A DNA stretch of 43,588 nucleotides from Chromera velia (lineage: Eukaryota > Sar > Chromeraceae), in NCBI GenBank assembly GCA_018398765.1, contig JAHBMJ010003835.1:33538-77125 (forward strand). Direction: 5' to 3'. The translations under genes and the position numbers were made by a program. The notes under the pieces were generated by a model. It did no database searches, was not told where the DNA came from, and saw only the letters and a list, made by a program, of their open reading frames with translations. Positions within the stretch are counted from its first letter, which is position 1. Each line of letters opens with the position of its first letter. Positions 33,001 to 43,245 of this stretch are shown piece after piece.

Positions 33001-36000
33001 TTATTTCAGGCATGCAGAAAGCTAGGAGGGCAGGGACGAAGACATCATGGAAATTGGGACACTCACACAGCTAGAGACATGACACTTGATTGCTGCAAAA
33101 GACTTCCATCACGAACAGACAGACGTCCATGCCCCCCCCCAATCTGCCTGCCTGAGTCCTCCCCCCAACCTACCTACCAGCTGATACAGGTTGCAGTGCC
33201 AGTGGACGAGTCGACGTTGTAGAACGTGCCAGCCCGGCAGACTGTGCACACGTACCCAGCCGACGCATCCAGCACGCTCCCCTCCGAGCAGACAGGCACG
33301 CACCTCCCAGCGTTCACGTTGACCTCCTCGTTCTCTCCGCAGAAAAGTCCGGAGGTCCACGAGGCCACTGTCGCGTTGTTGGTCTGGATCCATGCGCATG
33401 CAGAGGCCTCCACAGACAGTGTGCCCGTGCCCAGAGTGGAGGAGGACATTATCGAGTTGATGTCGGTGGAGGAGAGGGAGAGCCGCTGGAAGAGGAGATA
33501 GGCGTCGGGAAACAAAGTGACTGTCTGGGGATTGGCTACCTTCACGATGTCAACCTGCGAGTGCAGACAAACAGATAAACAGAGGGGGGGCAATCGGAAA
33601 ATGGCTACTAGAAATGATATGAAGGGTGGAAAATAGCACCAAGAATCAGCCTTTTGCCTTCAAATTCTACGGATGAAAAGAAAAAGCAGGTATAAAGGCT
33701 TCATGAATACAGACGAGTCGACTCCCTTTGTTAACCGTTTCACGACGTCTTTGCAACAGAAAGGAAAAATGCCTGCCTGATGCTGACTGACCTGAGGCAT
33801 GTCACAAGCGATACTTCCTTCCGGTGTCTTCTCTTCATCATCGGGAATACATGACTGAGTGAAGGGGGGGAAGTAAACAGGAGCCATGGAGAGTTTGGAG
33901 GCCAGCGGGTCCGGTTGGTAGTGGTAGAACAGAACCGCCCTCGCGCCTCCCGTGAGGGTTCCGGCAGTCGCCCTCTGCACCAAGTCGGTCAGTACTGGCT
34001 CTGTTGCATGAAAGCCCAAGTACTTCACGATCAGTTTCACTCCGTGGTTTCTGATCAGCTGTTCGACGTGCGACTGCGTGGCTATGGGAAGGAGATGGAA
34101 GTACTCGCGGCATCCGAGGGCCTCGGCAGCCGTCTCACTCTTCTCCCCAGAAGAGGGGATGCACTGAGGGGGGTAGTAAGCTCCTCCAGTGCACCTGCGG
34201 GAGGGAGGCAGGGACATGTGAGGACGACATGATCGAAACTGGGGGGGGGATTGGGTAGACAGAACGGACAAGCTGAGACGGACAGGCAGATGGGAAGACA
34301 ACGGAAGAGGGGAACAGGAGGACAGGCAAACACCCGAACAAGGAGGCAGATAGATAGACAGATAGATAGATAGATAGACAGATGGATAGATAGAGAGATG
34401 GATAGATTGACAGACAGACAGACAGACAGACAGACATACAGACAGACAGACAGACAGACAGAGAGACAGACAGGCGCAGAGAGAGACTAGATGAGATGAC
34501 TGACCAGTTCCCGCCTGCCAAAGATGAGTAGGTACTTGCTGCGTATTGGTTCCACGTGTCCCCACACTGCAACTCCCCGTTGGTGTAGTTGGCAGCGACC
34601 TCCGTTAGATTGACCTGTCCTGGCCTGGGGAAAAGGTCCTCGAGGAGAGTGGAATTCCGCACAAAAGTCTCATAGAAGGAGAGGGGTGTGGAGACGTTGA
34701 ACTCTGCGTCGTCTTGGAGGGAACTGGGGGCAAACCACACCTGCAGGGAGGGCAGTCAGAAAGAATTCACATAGAATTCAAAGATCAGATGTAGAGGTAC
34801 TCCTGGGGTGAAGCGCAGGTCTGCAGAAGGATGCAGGAAGGGGGGGAAACATCGGCGAGCAGGAAAATGAAAGCGAAGAAAAGAAGGGGAAAACAGAATT
34901 CTTCTCTTTTTTCTGTGTGCAACCATCATTTTACAGCTAGCAAGTCTCTTTTTTGAAATCTTCCAATGTCACAATCCAATGAGAAAAAGTCTGTAACACT
35001 TCACTCGACACACTTGCTGAGCTATTCACCCACTCATCCATCCAGATACCCAAGCGCCCTGCCTGGCAACAAACGCTTCAGTTTTCACTATCAGAACTCA
35101 TCTCTGCTTGTACGCCCTCTGCCCCTGCTTACGTGTTGCTCCCCTGGGTATCCGATGTGGCCTGCGTCCGTTGCAAATACATGAGATGAATGGCACGTAT
35201 GAGTGCTGACACACAAAGATGGCAAATGCATTTCTTTCATCGAATGGCTATCCATCCACTCCTTTCTTTCTGCGTGCAAGAAGCAAGGCAGACACTGAGT
35301 GGAAGGGCAACAACAAAAATTGCAGAGCTGAGCACGACATATGCCTGTGCTTTCCTAGGCGTCCACTGCACGCGTCTTTTCTACATTCTTTGCCACTCCG
35401 CACGCACATCAGGACAGCATCAAATTCCAGTTCTATGTTGTGGCGTTAGGCTTTGCACCGCACCCACTCCATGAGACAGAAAAAACACCAAACCAGCCCA
35501 AACCGTTTTCTCGAGTCGTCACAGACAAACGTACGTACCTGGGACAAGAATTGTGCCTGCCGTCTGTGCTGCCTCAAACGCAGGTTCATCTGCTCTCCAG
35601 CTTTCCATGTCAAAGTGGACCACGGGAGGGTCCTGTCCGAGGACGCTGAAGGCAACATAGGTACGAACATGGATAAAATACGCACAGGTACGCACTAACG
35701 TCAACATGTGCAGCGACGCTCCTCAACGAAAGAGGGCAGCAAAACTCGAGTAGAGATCATTCCTTCAACTGTGTTGGTACCGCCTCACGCCGGGTGTTTC
35801 AATCCGAACAAATCTCATAGAAAAGGCTGTGCCTCAAAAACAAACGACCCTTTCCCCCCGAAATTGATGGATTCACTACCGAGCAGCAGAAGAGCCGGTA
35901 TTATTGACCCAGCCAGTCAGTCAACCATGCATTGATTCATTCATTCATTTATTCATTCTGTCAGTCAGTCAGTCAGTCAGTCAGTCAGTCATTCAGTCAG

Positions 36001-36513
36001 TCAGTTACTCATTCAGTCAGTCATTCAGCCAGTCAACCCTGCATGCATGCCAGGGTGAACTGAGAGTAGTCACGATGAAGGAAGGAAATCGTCGACCAGT
36101 CGTCATGGATCAATACATGGGTGCGAGTAACGCTTCATGATGCCCAGCTCTCTTCTTCCCTTCTTTCTCCTGACTGACTCCTGTACAGATGCCGTGGCCC
36201 CCGCAGTGCCGTCTGCCGTGTCTGCAGGCCCGACTGTGTACCCGAAGACGTCCTCCAGAAGGATTTGGAAGACAGCCTCTGCAGCGTCGTGGGAAGCCCA
36301 ACCTCTGTTTGCGAACCTGATCAAGGTACCCACGTTGCCCTCAGCCTCAGAAGGGAGAGGGGAGAGGCAACCGCTCCTGCTCGTCAGGAGACCCACAGCC
36401 CGCTTAGTGGAGTGGGAAATAAAGAAAAGAAGAAAATAGAAAATGCGTAAGGGACCCATTCGCGAGCGGAAAAATTCTTCCATCGCGGCAAGCATAAGAA
36501 CGCTGGATGGCAA
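26924..36513 (-). CDS. Receptor-like membrane protein: binding-protein ectodomain, Cys-rich repeats, about nine membrane helices
   Basis: Exons: 36513-36179, 35645-35539, 35161-35133, 34740-34505, 34194-33792, 33554-33178, 32823-32617, 32395-32167, 31990-31346, 30965-30790, 30505-30316, 30230-30177, 29948-29728, 29456-29260, 28967-28899, 28612-26924; about 1720 aa. The start may be 36459, which gives a clean signal peptide (MGPLRIFYFLLFFISHS). Residues about 55-470 resemble the substrate-binding domain of glycine-betaine ABC transporters (FANRGWASHDAAE, LLEDVFGYTV, VHFDMESW, WIQTNN). Next come Cys repeats of the GCC2/GCC3 (ephrin-receptor-like) type, about 470-710 (CTVCRAGTFY, CSSCAAGFF, CSLCPQGTY). 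Hydrophobic helices fill about 715-1130, then a 560-residue acidic, Ser-rich cytosolic tail encoded by the last exon. Ligand and output are unknown. All joins keep phase except 30177 to 29948, where a small exon or a GC donor may be missed. Exon 3 is only 29 bases. Confidence 0.8.
30707..30740. repeat. (CTCA)n microsatellite
   Basis: Tandem CTCA/ACTC units in an intron of the receptor gene. Confidence 0.85.
31011..31036. repeat. (GGAA)n microsatellite
   Basis: About six tandem GGAA units in the receptor intron upstream of the exon starting at 30965. A run of ten G follows at about 31056. Confidence 0.85.
34350..34472. repeat. (GATA)n/(GACA)n compound microsatellite
   Basis: Alternating GATA and GACA units fill the intron between the exons ending at 34505 and starting at 34194. 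GACA tracts also occur at 6463-6500. Confidence 0.9.
35936..36036. repeat. (CATT)n and (TCAG)n microsatellite in receptor intron 1
   Basis: CATT units followed by TCAG units, interrupted. On the gene strand TCAG reads as CTGA, and (CTGA)n supplies repeated GTCAG strings that resemble the donor sites of this gene. Confidence 0.85.
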
Positions 36514-37156
36514 CCAAGTCTTTTTGTGATGGAAGAGAGGATCACCTTTTTTTTCACGTCCTTTCTCCTACATCTGGTCAGACGTGCAACCACCTCGATC
36601 GAGACAAAAGAATGTGTCGAACTGTCACAGTCCCTTTTTCCATGTACGAGATGGCATGCGTGGCGCGGATAGACGGTTTTCGTATCAACAGACCAAGGCG
36701 ATCACTCAAAGGCTATATGGTGCAGATCTACAATTGAGGAGCGGCCAATGAAGACTGCCTTCATCGTCGAAGTCGACTCGACGGATTGTGGTCCGACCTC
36801 GATCGAGAGTCGAGAGTGCGCATGCATGATGTTAAAAAAAAACATGCAAACAAAAAACCGAGGTAGAAAACCGATATACATGCATGCATGCAGATTTTGC
36901 AAGCACGCATGATCGATCCGCATGCATGCATGCACCGATGCATGCGCGCGCGCGCGGGGACCCCGGCACGGCCGCGGGTAAACTCCCGGCCCGGCCAGGT
37001 TGGGTGCCAGTGACACGTAGTAACGCACTGAGGCCGGCTGTTTCGAGCTTTTCAGGCACCTTCGAGCGGCACTCTTTGAGCAGAATTCAAGAGCCCTCAC
37101 TGCCTTGACCTGTCTTGATCTAGATGCAGTGAACCAAATACAGGTTCGGTTTTCAG
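36514..37156. other. Spacer with GC island and TGCATGCA cluster
   Basis: Several TGCATGCA-type palindromes lie at about 36879-36935, followed by a (GC)n tract at 36944-36956 and a GC-rich stretch to about 36995. It separates the receptor (transcribed leftwards) from the next gene (rightwards), so it probably holds both promoters. No gene is supported, although a first exon of the rightward gene may lie here. Confidence 0.5.
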
Positions 37157-38294
37157 AGCCGGGCTTTGACTGAGCTGGAATTTCTACTGAGCGCGGAGAG
37201 AACCACATCACGAGCCGTCTCCCCGTCTCCTGTCGCTGCCATCGAACACATTGAGAAGTGTGTAGCTACACTGAAGGTGTCTTGCACCAACCAAGCAACT
37301 GTGGCAGAATCCAGCTGTGTAAAGTGTGGTAGACCCTTTGTATGTGACGTTGAATTTGTGAAGAAGGTGATGGCGCAGGATGTACATTTTGACTTCTCTG
37401 ACTGGATCACATGGGTCCAGTCTCAAAATATAAACCATCGCCATCCTCGAGCTCCCCGGATTCGCTTGATCAGAATCCGAAGCATTCGTTTCTGTGAGTC
37501 CAAAGTAGATGCTCATTTTGGTGGCAGAGGCTTTAGAGAGACTCTGGAAAATGTACGGCGCAACCCCACATGGATTGGATTTTTGCGAGCCGCGTATAAC
37601 GCGGAGATTTCAGCCTGGGACTGCATCGATACTGAAGGGCTCCTCGCCTATAAACTTGTGTTTCATCCGGACACGTTCGTCCCGATCAACGATCTTGGCT
37701 GCCTGCCCGAAGAGTTTGAAAAGAAGCGGACGTGGCGAAAAGACGAGGGTCTGACGGTCTACGCACAGGGTGGGGATTTGGGACCGTACTACTTCTTCGA
37801 CACGGAGGGACGGCGGTTCACAGTTCCTGACATCCATCCTTGTGAGTTCATCGTCGTTTGCCTTGCGTTTTTTCTCCTTCATGTCTGCGCATTTTTTTTT
37901 GCCACTAGTACAGAGGACCTTTCTTTTACCTCCCACCGGGCGGTTGTGGCTGGGGGGATGGTTGGGGCCGCTCTGGAATTCTTCAATCCAAGGCTCGAAT
38001 CTCGGTTTGAAATACATGGCATCCGAAGGATGCTTCGGCACGCAACACGAGAAGCAGAAGGGTGCGTACTATGACATCCTTCTCATGTTGGTCTTTTTCA
38101 CTCTGGTCTACTACGCAGTCTTTGGTGCCCCTCAATTTTGTTTGTTTGGTGGCGAGGCTCGTGTTCTGCAAGGCGGGACTTTCTGCTTCAATCGCGAAAC
38201 GCAGATGATTGGAAAGCAGATTCCGGGACTTCGAGAATGCATGGCTTTATTCTTCCTGGGCATTTCTTTTTGCATTGCATGCCGGTGCCTTTGA
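37157..38294 (+). CDS. Unrecognised protein, 2-3 exons, 5' end uncertain
   Basis: I do not recognise the family. A frame opens right after an acceptor (GGTTCGGTTTTCAG at 37143-37156) and runs to 37841. The first Met in it is far inside (MAQDVHFDF), so an upstream exon with the start codon is likely but not identified. A 67-base intron (37842-37908, GTGAGT to ACTAG) joins to 37909. A second possible intron, 38062-38118 (GTGCGT to CGCAG), is 57 bases, a multiple of three without stops, so splicing would only remove a hydrophobic segment. The stop is at 38292-38294. Visible items are one CVKC pair, a basic RIRLIRIRSIRF stretch, FRAAYNAE-like helices and Cys residues near the C-terminus. Phase agreement across the first intron supports a real gene. 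Confidence 0.5.
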
Positions 38295-39606
38295 AGGGCG
38301 GGGGAATGGCGTGCAGTGAATGAATCCTCGCGTGACCCACGACTGTCCCTGCAAATCTGCATGGTGAATTTTTGATTTGCATGGCGCCGTGGCCCTGCTG
38401 TGCGACTGTATCACTGTCACAGTGTCAAGCTGTGTGCATGGAAGGAGGGGGAAAACTTTGAAGCGGGATGACCTGGGTACTACCCGAAACCCAGTGTGTA
38501 TATTCCCCCGTATAGACGGAAGGCTGGTAACTTCAATCTGTCTCAAAGTCTGTTATAGCTATGCAATGTCGCACGTTTATATATGTTCAAGTTGTATGTA
38601 CAGTAAAAAAACAAAATCTGTAAAAAATATATAAAAGATTAGAGAAGAATTAAGAAGAATCTGATTCGTGTATAGTCTTTACATTAATTTTATGTAAAGT
38701 TTAAGAACAGAAAATTATTTATGCGGAAGCTATAGCGGAAGCAGAAAAGCTAAATGCCTATCTAAATGCGGTAGTAGGCTAAGCTGTGGCGGCTTGTTTC
38801 TTTTGTGACGTTTTGTTTATAACTGCATAAATGGACTGTTATTTGTCTCTGGTTTTGGAGACCCTAAGCTAAGCCACAATTAAGTAAGTAAGTAAGATCT
38901 ATCTAGCATGCATGTTTAAGATAGTTTAAGACTAACACGAAAGACCCGTCTAGTCTGGCAAGCTTTAATTTAAATCCTTACCTAGATCCCTGCTTGGGCT
39001 ATATGACTATGAGAAGGGCCGTAAGTTGAGGGAACAAACTTTTACATAAAAGAATGATTAGAGACTAGAATTTAGAGTAGATTAGAGATGTAAGTCAAAT
39101 TGACCAGGGCTTAAGTATAGGCTTAAGTGGTGGTTCATCTAATGTAATTTATTATCATCATTAAGAATTACTCGGCAGTAGCCGGCACTTATACCAGAAG
39201 TTATCATGCAGAAGGTAGCTTATAGAAAGAATTCAAAACAATTTTCGGGGGCCACGGCATGTAATAGCATACTATTTTACAGCATCAAAGTGCCTTTATA
39301 CATGCACCTTATTGCATCTAATTGCATCTATTATTGCACCAGCTGTTGTCTGATTCAGGGTTTTATTATGCATGCCGCGTTCCCATATATGAGAGGCGGA
39401 TCTGTTGTCTCCATTCACAATCGATCACGCGGTCCCGGCCGGCCGGCCGGCCACGACCATGCAAGCCTTTCGGCCCGCCCGCGCACCTCCCCGCGCCGCG
39501 GCGTTCCGGCCGCGCGCGGCGCGTTTAGTTTTGCGGTCGTGCATGTTGTGCACTCGCGATCGAGCAAACTGCATGCATGCAGCATGCAGGGAGCGGTGCA
39601 GCTAAA
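38295..39606. other. AT-rich spacer ending in a GC island
   Basis: From about 38590 to 39360 the DNA is AT-rich, with short repeats (TAAG units at 38883-38896) and no supported gene. At 39430-39540 it becomes very CpG-rich, with GGCC repeats and GCGC runs. A TGCATGCATGCAGCATGCAG stretch follows at about 39570, just before the kinase start. An open frame at 39206-39610 has no recognisable domain. Confidence 0.5.
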
Positions 39607-42600
39607 ATGAACACGTACTCAAGGTGAGAGAGCTTTACACACGTTTGTCATAAGATTTCCTTGCGAGACAGTCTTTTCTGCCGTTGTCGGTGTGCTTGAC
39701 TGTGTCGCTTGCGGAATCGGCACCCAGCTGTTGCTTTGTCGTTGTCTGAGGTCACTTTCGATTGACTTTCGAACCGATTTCTTCGTCCAACTTTGGTCTG
39801 GAAAGATCTTTGCACCCCCAGCTCCTCCAAGAGAACCTCAAGAGTCCAGAAAGACAGCCAAAGAAGGGGAAAAGAAGTCTGTGCAGCTGTCTGATGAGTA
39901 TAGACGCAAATGCTTCGAGAGACAGGTAAGGCAACACTTTCTCTCGAGTATACATACGCCATATCAAGCAGAATGCTTACATGTATACGTATATATATAC
40001 ACCCACCCTGTTTTTTGCAGCAAAAATATCTGGGCAGCTACTGTGCGGTGTCTGTGACAGGACTCGCCGCAGTGACCACCGGGCTCTTTTTTGCAAGGCA
40101 AACCCCTCTCCAAGTCTTCCTGTTCCTGATGCTTTCCTTCTTTTGCATCGTTGTAGCGATGTTGCCTGATTATTTTTTATCAAGAGGCAGAGTGACGTCA
40201 GAAATGAGGGAGCAGACTGCGTTTGCGGGACTCATGGGGTTTGTTGTCCTCTTCCGATTTGGACTCGTCGAGTGGAGGCCACCTGCAGCTGTCTTCCTCA
40301 ATGGACACGGCGTTTCAGGTCGGTCTGTTGTTGTACATAGTGTTGTTTTGACTTCCCTTGATTTTCCGCTCTGGTCATTGTTCATCTGTTCTTATCGAGA
40401 CAAATCTGACCCACCTTCTTGCATGCAGTTGATCATTGTATCTCCCTTAATTCCTGCTTCCTTCTCTGCAGCCTTTGTGGTGAAGATGATTCTTCAAAAC
40501 CTGCACATCCCAGAGCGTCACTTCGTTGCCTTGAACCTTGTCGACACACTCCTCTGGGCCCTCACCGGGTTCTACCGATTTCAGGATGCAGACACATCCA
40601 GTGAGATGTTCTGCTACCTGGGCATCGTGCTCGGTCTTCCACTGCTGATGGCATCAGGCTTGCGTCAGTTGTCCATACGGACCCTTGCTGATGCTGAGAA
40701 AGAAGTGCAACAACGCGAACATGCAGAGCAGTCAAGGGACTTTTTTCTCAGCTACCTTATGTATGAGATGCGAAATCCGCTTTCTGGGGCCTCTTTGCTG
40801 CTTTACGAGTTCCTTGAATCTTTAAAAGACTTGGCCAAAAACATGAAAAACAAGGGGTTCAGTGCAGAGCGGTTGAGAAGTTTGACGAGAAAAGAAGTCA
40901 ACCGTCTCCTCCGTCTGGCTTCTGTCATGGTCACCCAGATTGACAAGATGAGAGGGGTGTGTGATGACGTGCTGCAACTCGAAAAGATCCAAAAAGGAAA
41001 ATTCGAATACCTCTTCAACCCCATCCGAGTAGAGGACTGGGTCGAGAAAGTTGCCTTTCAGACCGCTCCCCTCTTCGCTCCCCCCACAGCCCTTGAGGAC
41101 GCCTCCACCCCCCTTCATGGCCCTTGCAGCCTTGGCACAGATGCAAATGAGGGTGTGAACTTCACCTGGGCAATCAATATCACCCCTGCAGTGCAAACTC
41201 TTCTCTCCTCCCTGCCCGTGGGTGTTGCCGACTTTGCAAGACTCGAACAAGTGATCAGCAATTTCGTGAGCAACGCAAAGAAGTTCACCCATACAGGCAG
41301 AGTGAGCCTCCACTTTAACTTTTCTTTGCCGGAGGAAGTGGGAGAGGCGGAACTTGAGAGTGTTTGCTTGGAATCAAAGCAGAAAAGCAGAGCACTCGAC
41401 TTGATCATGTGTGAGAAAGGAACGGGAGAGAAAGATCCTTCTCCATCTGCAGAAGATCCCCCAATGGACTGGGTTGCTCTCAGAGTCTCTGTGGCGGATT
41501 CTGGTGCTGGATTGAGTGATGAAGACATGGGGAATTTATTCAAACCGTATGGGCAAGTCAGGGCAGGGGAACTCCAAAATGGGGGAGGGACAGGGTTGGG
41601 TTTGTGTATCTGCAAGAGCTTTGTGGAGGCACACGCAGGGGGAAGGATTGGAGTGGAGAGTCCGGGCCGAGGGAAGGGGTGCACGTTCTTCTTTCAAATT
41701 TTCATTCCCTTGCTGGATGCCACGAATGCACCCAGCTCAATCGGATACCAAGTCTCGTCCGATTTTGACCTTCCAGCAGCTGCCTGTCACATGTCCACCG
41801 CAGAAAGGAGAGAGTCCATTTTTTCTCTTTTGTCAAGTACTCCTGAAGCTGCTCAGGAGATGGTCACCCCTCCCAACATCCTTTTTATTCCTGCATTTGA
41901 AGAGTCGGCAGCTTCAGGGAGATCAGGAATGTCCGCAGTCTCTCAAATGAAGTGCAAACCCAAATTGTCCGACTGCACACCCGACACCCGAGCACCGGAC
42001 ACCCCACCCTGCCTAAGCCTTGGCTCTCCTGTCACCCAGAAAAATTCGATGCCCTCATCTGATCATTTCGATTCAGTCTTTTCTCAACTACAGAGAGCTG
42101 ATGACCCTGACGATACAATTCCTGTCACCCCTGTCGTCCCCCCCGCCCGTCTCACCCCCTCAAGTGCCGACGTGCTCCTGGTAGACGATGACCGATTCTG
42201 TCTGATGGCGGGGTCTGCAGCCATCAGGCGACTCGGCTACTCTGTCTGCACTGCGGAAGACGGGGAGGAGGCGTGTGGCCTTATCATATCTCAAAAGTTT
42301 TCCTTCCGTTTTATCTTGATTGACAAGAACATGCCTAGAATGGAGGGGCCTGAGACGGTCAGAAAGCTCGTCTCTTTCTTCTCCTCCGCCCAAACCAAAC
42401 GAGAAGCACGACAGCATCAGTCCCCCGACGGAGGAGACCCAGGCTGTCTGTGTGACTGTCCCCTTACCGATTCCCAAACCCCCCCCCCCGTCATCCTAGG
42501 GTGCACAGGTGACGCAACTCCAGAGTCCCGAGAACTGTTCCTCCAAGCAGGGGCTCACAGGGTCATTTTCAAACCTCTGCAGCCTTCCCAACTGGCAGAG

Positions 42601-43245
42601 ACACTCAAAGAGCTCGAAAAGGAATTTCCTCAGAGGACAAAACGGAAAGAAGACGAAATGCAAAAGGAACAAAAAGAAGAAGCAGAAAAGAGCGAGGAAA
42701 ACATAAGTAAAGAAGAAACAGAAGGAGAAGACGGTTCTCCTGACCGTGCACTGCCCATCCCCTTCCCCCCCGTCTCCCCTGCCGTTTCCACTGCTCGAAA
42801 TTCTCCCTCAAGTGCCGACGTGCTCCTGGTAGACGATGACCGATTCTGTCTGATGGCGGGGTCTGCAGCCATCAGGCGACTCGGCTACTCTGTCTGCACT
42901 GCGGAAGACGGGGAGGAGGCGTGTGACCTCATCATATCTCAAAAGTTTTCTTTCCGTTTTATTCTAATTGACAGCCAGATGCCTAGAATGAACGGTCGAG
43001 AGGCTGTGGAGCACTTGTCTGCTTTCTTCAAGAAGGGGACCTCGGAAGGTGAGGGGGACATGAGATCGCATTTTCCCGTCATTGTGGGGTGCACAGGCGA
43101 CAGTACAGAAGAGAGCAGAAACAGGTTCCTGGAGGCGGGAGCAGCACATGTGCTTCACAAACCTCTCCAGCCATCCCACCTCGCAGAAACGCTCCATTCT
43201 CTGGAGCGAGCAGCTGAAATGGTGAACGGACTGGCAAACATGTGA
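39607..43245 (+). CDS. Hybrid histidine kinase with two receiver domains; phospho-acceptor His replaced by Tyr
   Basis: Exons 39607-39623, 39751-39925, 40021-40318 and 40472-43245 give 1087 aa; the first small exon is the least certain part. The N-terminus has about four to six membrane helices (residues 65-245). The dimerisation segment reads FLSYLMYEMRNPLSG, where the His of HisKA H-boxes is Tyr261 (TAT, 40762-40764). The ATPase domain is complete: N box NFVSNAKKFT, G1 DSGAGLS, F box FKPYGQ, G2 GGTGLGLCICK. Two receiver domains follow (encoded at about 42160-42610 and 42810-43215). Both keep the acidic pair (LLVDDD), phospho-acceptor Asp (LIDKNMPRM and LIDSQMPRM), Thr (GCTGD) and Lys (KPLQP), and a charged Lys/Glu linker joins them. 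Two-component proteins pass phosphate from His to Asp; without the His, this one may act by ATP binding, accept phosphate from a partner, or dimerise with another kinase. Confidence 0.92.
42157..42925 (+). repeat. Internal duplication: identical 121-base segments in the two receiver domains
   Basis: Bases 42157-42277 and 42805-42925 appear identical by direct reading, covering the first third of each receiver domain. Similarity falls off gradually to about 42345 and 42990, and the remaining two thirds of the domains have diverged strongly. Confidence 0.9.

Noticed and set aside
36879..36935. TGCATGCA cluster as an ApiAP2 binding platform
   Set aside because: The motif is known for apicomplexan AP2 factors, but here it also occurs in many intron ends (TGCATGCAG acceptors) and simple repeats, so the sequence alone does not support a regulatory call.
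39206..39610. 134-codon plus-strand frame before the kinase
   Set aside because: It spans the AT-to-GC switch, is Arg/Pro-rich only because of the CpG island, and has no domain; the kinase start lies at its end in another frame.
41115..41684. Minus-strand 189-codon frame inside the kinase
   Set aside because: Antisense shadow of the conserved ATPase domain.
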